Origin: Leucobacter weissii
GTDB lineage: Bacteria; Actinomycetota; Actinomycetes; Actinomycetales; Microbacteriaceae
DNA length: 64,000 nt
Reading direction: 5' to 3'
Assembly: GCF_017565745.1 (NCBI RefSeq)
Contig: NZ_JAGDYM010000005.1
Location: 62,001-126,000, forward strand
Shown here: positions 46,106-54,535 of the stretch, in pieces
How positions within the stretch are numbered: position 1 is the stretch's first letter
Layout of the letters: the number at the start of each line of letters is the position of its first letter
Program-made: the position numbers and the translations under genes
The notes under the pieces: model-generated
Databases searched by the model: none
Told to the model about the DNA's origin: nothing
The model's input: the letters and a program-made list of their open reading frames with translations, nothing else

Positions 46106-46774
46106 GTGAACCAGCTCATCGGCGATGCCCTCCCGCTGGCGCTGGGCATCGCGATCAGTCCGATCCCCGTCATCGCGACGATCCTCATGCTGCTCTCCCC
46201 CGAGGCGAGGCGCACGAGCATCGGCTTCCTGCTCGGATGGACCGCGGGCATCATCGTCGCGGTCGTCGTCTTCACGCTGCTCAGCTCGATCCTGCCCGCC
46301 GAGCAGTCCGACGCGACCAGGATCGCCAACGCTCTCGTGAAGCTCGTGCTCGGCGCGCTGCTCCTGCTCCTCGCGGTGAGGCAGTGGCGGGGCCGTCCGC
46401 GCGGCGGCGCGGAGCCGAAGCTGCCGAAGTGGATGTCGGCGATCGACACCATGACCGCCGGCAGGGCGGCCCTGCTGGCGTTCGCCCTCGCGGCGATCAA
46501 CCCGAAGAATCTGCTGCTCGCCGCCTCCGCCGGGATCCTGCTCGGGCAGGCGGCGAGCGCCGGGGCCGCCGTCGCGGCGATCGCCGTCTTCGTCGTCATC
46601 GCAGCCTCCACCGTCGCGGCTCCCGTCGTCGCCTATCTCGCGGCGTCGAGCCGGATGACGGGAGTGCTCGAATCGCTCCGGGCCTGGCTCGTCAGGAACA
46701 ACACGACCATCATGACGATCCTGCTGCTCGTCATGGGGGTCTCGGTGATCGGCAAGGGGATCGCGGCGTTCTGA
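46106..46774 (+). CDS. GAP family (Sap) membrane protein
   Basis: 222 residues with six predicted membrane helices. It resembles the GAP/Sap family (sulfolipid-1-addressing protein and LysE-like proteins): ALPLALGIAISPIPVIATILMLLSPEAR, then INPKNLLLAASAGILLG. Mycobacterial Gap proteins help carry glycolipids to the surface. Here a transport role in the inner membrane is likely but the substrate is unknown. GTG start, preceded by GCTGAGCC. Confidence 0.85.
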   Translation: MNQLIGDALPLALGIAISPIPVIATILMLLSPEARRTSIGFLLGWTAGIIVAVVVFTLLSSILPAEQSDATRIANALVKLVLGALLLLLAVRQWRGRPRGGAEPKLPKWMSAIDTMTAGRAALLAFALAAINPKNLLLAASAGILLGQAASAGAAVAAIAVFVVIAASTVAAPVVAYLAASSRMTGVLESLRAWLVRNNTTIMTILLLVMGVSVIGKGIAAF

Positions 46775-46841
46775 CGATGCTGCCCGAATGCCGCCGTTCC
46801 CCGGGCGGCGAGCGGCGGTCAGGCGGCGTCCGCGGGTCCGG

Positions 46842-47471
46842 TCAGCGCGGCTCCTCCGTGTCCATGGGAGCCCCGCGGCTGCGGGGTCCTGCGCCGATGC
46901 CGTGCAGCAGCACGGCGACGAGGGCGGGGATGTCGCCGCGGTCGGCGCGCTGGGTCACCGCGGCGGAGACGTGGGCGATCAGCAGCTGCGTGACGACGTC
47001 GAGATCGATGCCGGGTCGGAGGGCGCCGGCGTCGAAAGCCGCGTCGAGCATGCCCCGGATGGCCTGGCGCAATTGACGTGCGAAGACCCGGTCGAGTTGT
47101 GCTGCGATCACGGGATCGCTTCCGCTCGCCTCGTTCAAGGCCCGGAACAACTCGAGGAACCGCGGTGTCTCCAGAGCGTCGTACGATTCCTCGAGCCAAG
47201 CGGTGAGGTCCGCGCGTGGATCACCGGTGGCCGGCGCGTGAAAGCTCGGCAGCGTGAGGTAGCCCTCGACCGCGCACTCGGCGAGCACCGCCGCCTTCGA
47301 CGGCCACCAGCGATAGACGGTCTGCTTCGCGACGCGGGCGCGCGCCGCGATCGCGTCGATGCTCGTTTGGGCGGCACCGACCTCCTGGAAGAGAGAGCTC
47401 GCCGCTCGGAGTACGGCGACGCGGCGCTCGGCGCTTCTGGGCCGGCCTCGGGGCGCGGTGGCGGGACTCAT
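46842..47471 (-). CDS. TetR-family regulator (of the hydrolase operon)
   Basis: 209 residues. HTH: SIDAIAARARVAKQTVYRWWPSKAAVL (about residues 36-62), followed by a TetR C-terminal domain with DLDVVTQLLIAHVSAAV. It is the last gene of an operon SGNH hydrolase-esterase-tetR; its ATG overlaps the esterase stop (ATGA). A TetR at the end of its target operon commonly represses the operon's own promoter, and a GAGAC/GTCTC palindrome lies there (49186-49201). The longer open frame upstream belongs to antisense of the esterase. Confidence 0.88.
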   Translation of the reverse strand: MSPATAPRGRPRSAERRVAVLRAASSLFQEVGAAQTSIDAIAARARVAKQTVYRWWPSKAAVLAECAVEGYLTLPSFHAPATGDPRADLTAWLEESYDALETPRFLELFRALNEASGSDPVIAAQLDRVFARQLRQAIRGMLDAAFDAGALRPGIDLDVVTQLLIAHVSAAVTQRADRGDIPALVAVLLHGIGAGPRSRGAPMDTEEPR

Positions 47472-48397
47472 GCGAGCTGTGCGGAGAGCCACTGGCGCGC
47501 CCGTGCCCGCACCTCCTGAGCGGGCGCGGAGGCGAGCGCCCAGGTCTCGAACCCGTGCGGCGCATTCGGGACCACGTCGAGCCGCGCTGGGACGCCCGCG
47601 GCTTCCAGCCTGGCGGCGTAGTCCTCGATCTCCGCGCGGAACAACTCGATGGACCCCGCGTCGAGCCAGGCCGGAGGCAGTCCCGCGAGATCCCGGCGCC
47701 GAGCGGGAACGGCGTACGGCGGCGGTTCCGGGTCGGCCGACGCGCGACCGAGGTAGGCGTGCCAGCCGAAACGGTTCTCGACGTTCGTCCAGACCGGATG
47801 CTCGGGTTCGTCGAGTTCTCGCTTCGCGGCGGTCCGATCGTCGAGCATCGGGCAGAAGAGCCACTGCGCGGCCGGCCGGATGCCGCCGCGGTCGTGGAGG
47901 CGCTGCGCGAGCGCCGCGGCGAGTCCGCCGCCGGCGCTCTGACCGCCGACGGCCACCCGGGCCGGGTCCACTCCGAGCTCCGACGCGTGCTCGAGCAGCC
48001 AGTCCCAAACGGCCGAGACGTCGTCCAGCGGCGCGGGGAACGGGTGTCGCGGCGCCAGGCGGTAGTCCGCCGAGACCACCACGATGCCCAGTTCGCTCGC
48101 GGTCTCCCCGCAGAGGGCATCGTCGATCTTCGAGTTCCCGATCACGTAGCCGCCGCCGTGGATCCAGAGCAGGGCCGCGCCAGGCTGCTCGCCCCGGTGA
48201 TCGGGGGTGTGGATCCGCCCGCGCACCGAGCCGCTGCGCAGAGTCGTGATGGTCACGCCCGGCGCGGGCCTCGCGGGCAGGAGCCGCAGTGCGAGCGCGG
48301 AGATCCCGCGCACCAGCGGATTGCGAGGATTGCTGCGCGGCAGCTTCTCCAGAGCCGGACGGATGGCCGGGTCGATCTCGAAGGCCGCGCTGCTCAT
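47468..48397 (-). CDS. Alpha/beta hydrolase, hormone-sensitive-lipase type
   Basis: 309-residue esterase. The oxyanion HGGGYVIG motif (about residues 83-90) and nucleophile GQSAGG (about residue 156) define the HSL (family IV) group; C-terminal APHGFETW holds the catalytic His and LPPAWLDAGSIELFRAE the acid region. It hydrolyses short- to medium-chain esters. Start trimmed at ATG 48397 (MSSAAFEIDPAIRPAL), which overlaps the SGNH gene stop. It may cut an ester formed by the Baeyer-Villiger enzyme or a xenobiotic ester, but this is speculative. Confidence 0.9.
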   Translation of the reverse strand: MSSAAFEIDPAIRPALEKLPRSNPRNPLVRGISALALRLLPARPAPGVTITTLRSGSVRGRIHTPDHRGEQPGAALLWIHGGGYVIGNSKIDDALCGETASELGIVVVSADYRLAPRHPFPAPLDDVSAVWDWLLEHASELGVDPARVAVGGQSAGGGLAAALAQRLHDRGGIRPAAQWLFCPMLDDRTAAKRELDEPEHPVWTNVENRFGWHAYLGRASADPEPPPYAVPARRRDLAGLPPAWLDAGSIELFRAEIEDYAARLEAAGVPARLDVVPNAPHGFETWALASAPAQEVRARARQWLSAQLA

Positions 48398-49158
48398 CGC
48401 GCCGCCTCCACCCACTCGGCCACGAGGTCCAGAACGACGCCCCCGGCGCGATCGTTCAGGTGGACGCCGTCGACGAGGAGCTCCATGCCGCGTCGGGTGG
48501 AGATCCGATCCCAGCTGTGACCGAGGAGGCGATGCGCGAGCATGCCGCGGATCATCGCCGCCGTGTCGAGCCGGTACGGAGGCTTCTCGCGCTCCGGGGT
48601 CAGCCGAGCGGCCAGTCGGTCGTAGAGGGGCAGCACCGGCACGCCGTGGCGCTCGGCGAGCAGGTCGATGCGGACGTTGTGGGCGCGCACCCGCTCGTTC
48701 ACCTCCGTGTCCAACTGCTCGCCGATCGGCGGGATGTGGATCACGGCGATGTTCGCGGCGGTCTCCTGCCGCAGGCGCGTGAGCAGCAGCTCGTACTGCT
48801 CGGTGAACCAGTCGATGGCGGGGGTGCGGGGGATCCCCTGCTGCTTCCGATACAGCGCCTCGTGGCGGGGGCTCAGCGTGCCCGACACGTCATTCGTGCC
48901 GATGAGGATCGGCACGAAATCGGGGTCGGCGGCGGTCACCGCGTCGAGACGTTGCACCAGGTTCCACGCCAGGTTCCCGTTCAGACCGGCATTGACCACG
49001 TGGACGCCGCTCGCGGCGAGGCGGTCGGCGAGATGACCGACCCAGGGCGCGCTGATCTGCCCGTGGGTGATGCTGTCGCCGAACGCGACCAACAGGGTTC
49101 CAGAGCGGTCGGCGGCCGAGTAGGACTCGATTCGCGTGGCGATGGGGGCTTGCGCCAT
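48394..49158 (-). CDS. SGNH/GDSL hydrolase
   Basis: 254 residues starting MAQAPIATRIESYSA. Block I AFGDSITHG (about residues 24-32, Ser nucleophile), block II with VVNAGLNGNLAWN (Gly), block III LIGTNDVSG (Asn) and block V DGVHLND (Asp/His) make the SGNH set complete. Cytosolic by lack of a signal. AAAGGAGC precedes this ATG; an ATG six codons upstream is less well supported. First gene of the hydrolase/esterase/tetR operon. Confidence 0.92.
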   Translation of the reverse strand: MAQAPIATRIESYSAADRSGTLLVAFGDSITHGQISAPWVGHLADRLAASGVHVVNAGLNGNLAWNLVQRLDAVTAADPDFVPILIGTNDVSGTLSPRHEALYRKQQGIPRTPAIDWFTEQYELLLTRLRQETAANIAVIHIPPIGEQLDTEVNERVRAHNVRIDLLAERHGVPVLPLYDRLAARLTPEREKPPYRLDTAAMIRGMLAHRLLGHSWDRISTRRGMELLVDGVHLNDRAGGVVLDLVAEWVEAAR

Positions 49159-49185
49159 GATGCTCCTTTGCATCAAACTGATTTA

Positions 49186-49201
49186 CGAGACGTATGTCTC
49201 G
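49186..49201. promoter_or_regulatory. Operator-like palindrome before the SGNH operon
   Basis: CGAGAC-GTAT-GTCTCG, two perfect 6-bp arms, lies 28 nt before the SGNH ATG. Almost the same sequence (TGAGAC-GTA-GTCTCA) precedes the MFS gene at 51920. Likely a TetR-family operator. The rest of 49159-49434 shows no gene. Confidence 0.6.
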
Positions 49202-49434
49202 AATATCCCATATCGTACGGACGACCGTCTCCTCGCACAAGTCGCGTCCGCTCGTACGCCCGACGGTCTGGGTTGCCCCGTGGTCACGGTCGCCGATGCG
49301 GTCGCCGACCGAATCCTCGACGCGCGAGACCGCTCGCTCGCCGGCCTCCTCCGCCTCGGCGGCCGGACCGGCCCGCCGCAGACGTCCTCGTCCGTCCCAG
49401 CGCCCGACCACGACCCGAGACCGAGGAGTCAACT

Positions 49435-50442
49435 ATGAAGTCCGTCCGTGTGACCGCCCCCGACACCAACGAGTGGGTCGACATCGACACGCCCACCGCC
49501 GGTCCCGCCGACGTGCTGCTCAAGATCAAGGCCTGCGGCATCTGCGGGTCCGATGCGTTCTACAGCACCAACGGCGGGATCCCGCCCCGGGTGGGCGCCA
49601 CGCCGCTCGGGCACGAGCCCGCGGCCGAGGTGGTCGAGGTCGGTGCCGAGGTCTCCGGCCTCGAAGTCGGCGATCACGTGGTCGTCGACACGATGGCGCT
49701 CACCGACGGCCTGCTCGGCTCGGGCGGCGCCCAGGGCGCGCTCTCGGAGTACGTCGTGATCTACGAGGCGGAGGTCGGCCGTCAGCTCAGGGTCGTCCCC
49801 AAGGACGTGCCGTGGGATGTCGTCGCGTTGAACGAGCCGATGGCCGTCGCCCTCCACGCGGTCAACCGCACCGATCCGAAGCCCGGCGACCGCGTGGTGG
49901 TCTTCGGCGCCGGGCCGATCGGTCTCGGCTATCGTCGCCGGGGCGTCGCGCATATCGTCGTCGTCGACATCCTCGCGGCGCGCCTGGGGAAGGCGCTTCA
50001 GGTCGGCGCCGACGCGGTGATCAACTCGGCCGAGGAGGACCTCGCCGCGCGTCTGGTCGAACTGCACGGCGACGGCGCGACCGTCTTCAACCGCGGCACG
50101 CGGGCCGGCACCGACATCTTCCTCGATGCCGCCGGTGCCCCCAGCATCCCGTCCGCCGCCGCCGCCGCGATCGCCAAGCAGGGGGCGACGCTGGGCATCG
50201 TCGCGGTCCACAAGCGTCCGGTCGAACTCGATTTCGGCAGCATTCTCACCTCCGAGCTGACGCTCGTATGGTCGATGGGCTACCCCACCGAGATCTTCGA
50301 GGTGACCGACGACATCGTCGAGAACTGGGAGAAGTACGCGGTCATCATCAGCGACCGTCTCCCCTTCGATCGGGCGCTCGAAGCGCTCGATCTCGCGAGG
50401 ACCCCCGGCGCGGCCGACAAGGTGGTGGTGACCTTCGACTGA
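49435..50442 (+). CDS. Zinc-type alcohol dehydrogenase family protein
   Basis: 335 residues (MDR superfamily). N-terminal GroES-like domain with CGICGSDAFY (catalytic zinc Cys, about residue 35) and TPLGHEPAAEVVE (zinc His/Glu, about residue 61). The structural-zinc Cys4 lobe is absent. In the Rossmann fold, GAGPIGLG goes straight to YRRRGVAHIVVVD, about six residues shorter than relatives, so a small deletion in the first helix is likely and cofactor binding may be weakened. Divergent from the SGNH operon with the shared palindrome between. AGGAGT precedes the ATG. Substrate unknown. Confidence 0.85.
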   Translation: MKSVRVTAPDTNEWVDIDTPTAGPADVLLKIKACGICGSDAFYSTNGGIPPRVGATPLGHEPAAEVVEVGAEVSGLEVGDHVVVDTMALTDGLLGSGGAQGALSEYVVIYEAEVGRQLRVVPKDVPWDVVALNEPMAVALHAVNRTDPKPGDRVVVFGAGPIGLGYRRRGVAHIVVVDILAARLGKALQVGADAVINSAEEDLAARLVELHGDGATVFNRGTRAGTDIFLDAAGAPSIPSAAAAAIAKQGATLGIVAVHKRPVELDFGSILTSELTLVWSMGYPTEIFEVTDDIVENWEKYAVIISDRLPFDRALEALDLARTPGAADKVVVTFD

Positions 50443-50467
50443 TCCGGTCGGGTCGGCGCCGCGTGCG

Positions 50468-51886
50468 CTAGTGCTCCGCGGCGGAGCTCCGGGAGCGGGG
50501 GATGAGCGCGGCGAGGGCGGTGCACACCGCCGCCGCGACGAGCCCGAGGATGAAGGCCGTCTGGAATCCGCTGGCGTCGGGCTGGGATTCGCCGCCGACC
50601 TCGATGACGGATTGCGCGAGCACCGTCGCGATGACCGCTGACGCCGTCGCCGTTCCCAGCCCGCGCATGAGCGTGTTCAGGCCGTTGGCGGCGCCGGTCT
50701 CCGAGGCGGGCACGGCGCGCATGATCAGCGTCGGCATCGCCGCGTACCCCAACCCGATCCCGATCCCGATCATCAGGTTGATCGTGAGGATGTGCCAGGT
50801 GGCGAGGTCGGTGAGCACCGCGATCGCATAGCCGACGGCGATGATGGCCGCGCCGAGGACGAGCAGCGGCTTGGGGCCCCAGCGACGCTCGACCCGCCCG
50901 GCGACCGGCGACATCAGGAGCATCGCGAGCCCGGACGGCATGAGGATGAAGCTGGCCTGCAGCAGGGGGAGCCCCAGTCCGCCCGCCCGAACCGGGAGCT
51001 CGAGGAGCTGGGGGAAGGCGATCTGCGCCGCGAAGAGGGCGAACCCCATCGCGATCGAGGCGAGGTTGGTCATGAGCACCGGCGCCCGTGCGCTGACGCG
51101 CAGGTCGACGAGCGGGTCCGCGACGCGCAGCTCGTACCAGCCCCACAGCACCAGCACGACCGCGCCCCCGATGAGGAAGACGAGGGTCGGCGGGGCGCCC
51201 CATCCCCACTCGTTGCCGCGCGAGATCGCCAGGAGGATCCCGGTGAGCCCGACCGAGAGTCCGATCACGCCGACGGTGTCGATGCGGCCCCCGGTGCGCA
51301 GCGTGCTGGGCGGCACGAGCCGCCACATCAGCAGGAGCGCGAGCGCGCCGAGCGCGGACGCCATCCAGAACAGCGCGTGCCAGTCGTAGTGCTCGCTCAC
51401 GTAGGCGCTGATGGGGAGGCCGAGTGCGCCGCCGACGCCCAGGGTGGCGCTGACCAGGGCGACCGCGGATCCGAGTCGATCCGAGTCGAGGAGATCGTGC
51501 AGGATGGAGATGCCGAGGGGGATCACCCCCATTCCGAGCCCCTGCAGTCCGCGTCCGATGATCAGGGGCGTCACCGTCGGTGAGAGTGCGGCGACGAGGG
51601 AGCCGAGCACCAGCAGCGCCATGAGCACGAGGGCGACGCGCCGCTTGCCGAACATGTCCCCGAGCCTGCCGGAGATCGGCGTGCAGATCGCCGAGGCGAG
51701 CATGGTGATGGTGATCACCCAGGCGGTGTCGTCGCGCGAGGCCGAGAGGAGCTCGGGCAGCTCGGCCTGCAGCGGGATGAGGATCGTCTGCATGAAGGAG
51801 GCGCACATGCCGGCGAAGGCGAGGGCGCCGACGACCGCCCTCGGATGCGGCGCGCGCGTGGACGAAGGTCCGGCTGGCGTGGTCAT
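50468..51886 (-). CDS. MFS drug:proton antiporter (DHA2 type)
   Basis: 472 residues with about 14 predicted membrane helices. Motifs: IPLQAELPELL near the start, GRLGDMFGKRR (MFS motif A, about residue 73) and GRGLQGLGMGVIPL (motif C-like). EmrB/QacA-type pumps export many lipophilic compounds. Divergent from the TetR gene at 51991 with a 15-bp perfect palindrome between, the standard repressor-pump layout. ATG 51886 was chosen (CAGGAGCCCACCCGC before it); a GTG 10 codons upstream is possible and would approach the operator. Confidence 0.9.
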   Translation of the reverse strand: MTTPAGPSSTRAPHPRAVVGALAFAGMCASFMQTILIPLQAELPELLSASRDDTAWVITITMLASAICTPISGRLGDMFGKRRVALVLMALLVLGSLVAALSPTVTPLIIGRGLQGLGMGVIPLGISILHDLLDSDRLGSAVALVSATLGVGGALGLPISAYVSEHYDWHALFWMASALGALALLLMWRLVPPSTLRTGGRIDTVGVIGLSVGLTGILLAISRGNEWGWGAPPTLVFLIGGAVVLVLWGWYELRVADPLVDLRVSARAPVLMTNLASIAMGFALFAAQIAFPQLLELPVRAGGLGLPLLQASFILMPSGLAMLLMSPVAGRVERRWGPKPLLVLGAAIIAVGYAIAVLTDLATWHILTINLMIGIGIGLGYAAMPTLIMRAVPASETGAANGLNTLMRGLGTATASAVIATVLAQSVIEVGGESQPDASGFQTAFILGLVAAAVCTALAALIPRSRSSAAEH

Positions 51887-51919
51887 GCGGGTGGGCTCCT
51901 GGCGGTCGACGATCACGAG

Positions 51920-51934
51920 TGAGACGTAGTCTCA
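51920..51934. promoter_or_regulatory. TetR operator-like palindrome between MFS and tetR
   Basis: TGAGAC-GTA-GTCTCA is a perfect 15-bp inverted repeat (arms of 6). A half-site GCCGTCTCA follows at 51964. It lies in the divergent promoter of the pump and its regulator. Confidence 0.75.
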
Positions 51935-51990
51935 AGCAGGAAGCACCATATCAGATAAACAACGCCGTCTCACCGCGTTATACTTCGGCT

Positions 51991-52599
51991 ATGCCCGCCG
52001 ACATCCGTGAACGTGCGCGCGACACGCTGCGCTTCGAGCTCGCGGAGGCGATGTGCCGGCTCTTCGCCGAGCGCGGCTTCGCCGAGGTCACGGTCGAGGA
52101 GGCCGCAGCGGCCGCGGGCATCTCCCGGGCGACCTTCTTCCGCTACTTCGGCTCCAAGGAGGACGCGGTCCTCGTCGCCGTCGACGCCGCCGCTCTCGAC
52201 TACGGTGCCGCGATGGCGGCCGTGCCGCAGCACCCGGGGGAATCGCACTGGGCGCTGCTCGGACGCGTCTTCTCGCGCACGCTCGAGGGGTCGGACACGC
52301 CGGAGGTGCGCGCGCGTCTGCGCATGATCTACGGCACGATGTCGCTGCGCGTGCGCTTGGCGGAGCGGAGGATCAGGCGAGAGGCGTCGCTCTCCGAGGC
52401 GCTGCGCGACCGGATCGCCGACCCGGCTCAGGCGCGCGCGATCACGGTGGCGGCGCTCGCGGTGTTCGATCTCGCCTGGCGCGAGTGGGCCGAGGGCGAT
52501 GAACGCCCGCTCGCCGCCATCGTTCACGACGCGTTCGCCGCGCTCGACGGCGCCGTGCCGCGCGACCGCTCCGCGGGTCGCGAGACCCGCTCGCGTTGA
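51991..52599 (+). CDS. TetR-family regulator (of the MFS pump)
   Basis: 202 residues starting MPADIRERARDTLRFELAEAM. HTH FAEVTVEEAAAAAGISRATFFRYFGSKEDAVL (about residues 31-61). The C-terminal domain is of the common AcrR type (WALLGRVFSRTLEGS). Its start is trimmed from an open frame that begins in the operator region. Likely repressor of the divergent MFS gene through the 51920 palindrome. Ligand unknown. Confidence 0.9.
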   Translation: MPADIRERARDTLRFELAEAMCRLFAERGFAEVTVEEAAAAAGISRATFFRYFGSKEDAVLVAVDAAALDYGAAMAAVPQHPGESHWALLGRVFSRTLEGSDTPEVRARLRMIYGTMSLRVRLAERRIRREASLSEALRDRIADPAQARAITVAALAVFDLAWREWAEGDERPLAAIVHDAFAALDGAVPRDRSAGRETRSR

Positions 52600-52626
52600 C
52601 AGGGCGACCGGGAGCGGTCATACTTA

Positions 52627-52642
52627 ATGTTGCGTTATAGCG
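52627..52642 (+). promoter_or_regulatory. 16-bp motif shared with the ferredoxin reductase promoter
   Basis: ATGTTGCGTTATAGCG, 120 nt before the diflavin reductase start. The identical 16 bases, in the same orientation relative to its gene, precede the ferredoxin reductase gene (57449-57464). TTGCGT within it could be a minus-35 with TCTTAT 17 nt on. Confidence 0.6.
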
Positions 52643-52761
52643 TTCAAGCGTTTCTTATAAAGGAACATTCCCGGTTCTGATCCGACTGCTTGAACGTCCG
52701 GACGGTGCATCGCCGTTGGGCACCCCGAAACCACGAAGATGTGAAAGGAGTCAGACGATTC

Positions 52762-54480
52762 ATGTCTGTCATCGATGTTGATCGGACACGATCGCTGCGC
52801 GCCGATCGCGACGACGCCCGGGATGCCGCGGGAGCCGCGGCATCCCCCGCTGCGATCGCCCTGCCCGCGACCCTGCGAATCCTGTTCGGCGGTGAGATGG
52901 GAAACGCCGAGATCGTCGCCGACACGGCCGGCGAGGTCCTGGCCGACCACGGCCAGGAGGCCGAGTGCGTGGCGTTGAACGACCAGCCCGTGAACGAGCT
53001 CGCGGATCTGGGGGTCGTGCTGATCGTCCTCGCCACCGCAGGCGAGGGCGATATGCCGTACCTCGCGGAGAAGTTCTGGCAGGAGCTGAACGCCGACGAT
53101 TCGCTCTCGCTCGAGGGCCTGCACTACGCGGTGCTGGCGCTGGGCGACAGCGGATACACCTACTTCTGCGGAGCCGGGGTCAGCATGGATGCGCGCCTGG
53201 CGGAGCTCGGGGCGACGCGGATCGCCGAGCGCGTGGACTGCGATGTGAACTACGAGGCGCCCGCGAACGAGTGGATCGCCGCCCGCGTCGAACAGCTCGT
53301 GCGCGTCCCGGGCGACGCTTCCGGGGACGAGGCGGGCGAGGCGCCGCCCGCGAGCAGTGCTCACCAGCTCGCCGCGGCGCAGTGGACTCGGGATCATCCC
53401 TTCTCGGCGAAGCTGCTCGCCGCCCGCCTGCTCTCCGGCCCCGGCAGCGCGAAGGAGATCCGTCACTACGAGCTCGACCTCGCCGGCAGCGGCATCGAGC
53501 ATCACCCGGGGGACTCGCTGGCGATCGTCCCGACGAACGACCCGGTCGCCGTGCAGCGCTTCCTCGAAGCCGCAGGGGTGCCGGGGTCCGCGCGTGCCGA
53601 GGGCGAGACGATCCACGACCTCGCGGAGCAGCGCTGGGAGCTGCGCTTCCCCTCGGGGGCCCTGCTCGAGGCGGTCGCCGAACGGGCCCCGGAGAGCGAG
53701 CTGGCGCGCGCGCTCGCCGCCGAGGGCCACGCCGCGGGAGAGGAATGGATCAGGGATCACGGGGTGTGCGAGACGCTTCGGCTGCTGCCCGCGCCACTGA
53801 CCGCCGACGAGCTCGCCGCGGTGATGAGCCCGATCCGCTATCGGGCCTATTCCATCGCCTCGAGCCCGCGCCGTTGCGGTGACGTGGTGCATCTCACGGT
53901 CGCGACGCAGAGGAATCCGGCGGACGCGCCGCTCCCCTCGGGCGTCGGCAGCGGCTATCTCGCCGATCGCGTGCGGATCGGCGACGAGATCCGCGTCTTC
54001 CCGCTTCCGAACCGCGCGTTCCGCCTCCCCATGTCTCCCGAGTCGCCGATCGTCATGGTGGGGCCCGGTGTCGGCGTCGCGCCGTTCCGCGCGTTCCTCA
54101 TGGATCGCGAGCAGACGCCCGGGCGCGGACCGGCCTGGCTCTTCTACGGCGACCAGCACGAGGCCACCGACTTCAGCTATCGCGAGGAGTGGCAGGCGTT
54201 CCTCGCGAACGGCGCGCTCACCCGCCTCGACACGGCCTTCTCCCGCGATCAGGAGCACCGGATCTACGTGCAGGATCGCATGCGCGAGCGGGGCGCGGAA
54301 CTCTTCGCCTGGCTCCGCGACGGCGCCACCTTCTACGTGTGCGGCGATGGGAAGCGGATGGCCGCCGACGTCGACGCCGCCCTGAACGAGATCGTCGCGG
54401 CCGAACTCGGCGTCGAGCAGGCGGCGGAGTTCATCGAGACGCTGCACCGGGAGAAGCGCTACCTCCGAGACGTCTACTGA
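52762..54480 (+). CDS. Diflavin reductase, CysJ-like (sulfite reductase flavoprotein family)
   Basis: 572 residues. N-terminal flavodoxin-like FMN domain (about residues 35-175; FGGEMGNAEIVAD is the phosphate loop, where the usual Ser/Thr-Gln-Thr is Gly-Glu-Met), an FAD domain with SIASSPRRCGD (RxYS-type, RAYSIASSP, about residue 365), and an NADPH domain (MVGPGVGVAPFRAFL, about residue 430; FYVCGDGKRMA). The end RYLRDVY equals the CysJ C-terminus. There is no CysI hemoprotein gene next to it, so it may feed a P450 or another acceptor. ATG 52762 follows AAGGAG; the frame opens 24 codons earlier. Shares a promoter motif with the ferredoxin reductase. Confidence 0.88.
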   Translation: MSVIDVDRTRSLRADRDDARDAAGAAASPAAIALPATLRILFGGEMGNAEIVADTAGEVLADHGQEAECVALNDQPVNELADLGVVLIVLATAGEGDMPYLAEKFWQELNADDSLSLEGLHYAVLALGDSGYTYFCGAGVSMDARLAELGATRIAERVDCDVNYEAPANEWIAARVEQLVRVPGDASGDEAGEAPPASSAHQLAAAQWTRDHPFSAKLLAARLLSGPGSAKEIRHYELDLAGSGIEHHPGDSLAIVPTNDPVAVQRFLEAAGVPGSARAEGETIHDLAEQRWELRFPSGALLEAVAERAPESELARALAAEGHAAGEEWIRDHGVCETLRLLPAPLTADELAAVMSPIRYRAYSIASSPRRCGDVVHLTVATQRNPADAPLPSGVGSGYLADRVRIGDEIRVFPLPNRAFRLPMSPESPIVMVGPGVGVAPFRAFLMDREQTPGRGPAWLFYGDQHEATDFSYREEWQAFLANGALTRLDTAFSRDQEHRIYVQDRMRERGAELFAWLRDGATFYVCGDGKRMAADVDAALNEIVAAELGVEQAAEFIETLHREKRYLRDVY

Positions 54481-54535
54481 GGCGCTGCCCGCTTCGCCGG
54501 CTCCCCGCCGAGCGCTGCGCCGTCGTCGCCCGCGA

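Noticed and set aside
49136..49438. A 100-codon plus-strand frame between the SGNH and dehydrogenase genes
   Set aside because: It overlaps the SGNH start and the operator region, lacks a ribosome-binding site and matches no family.
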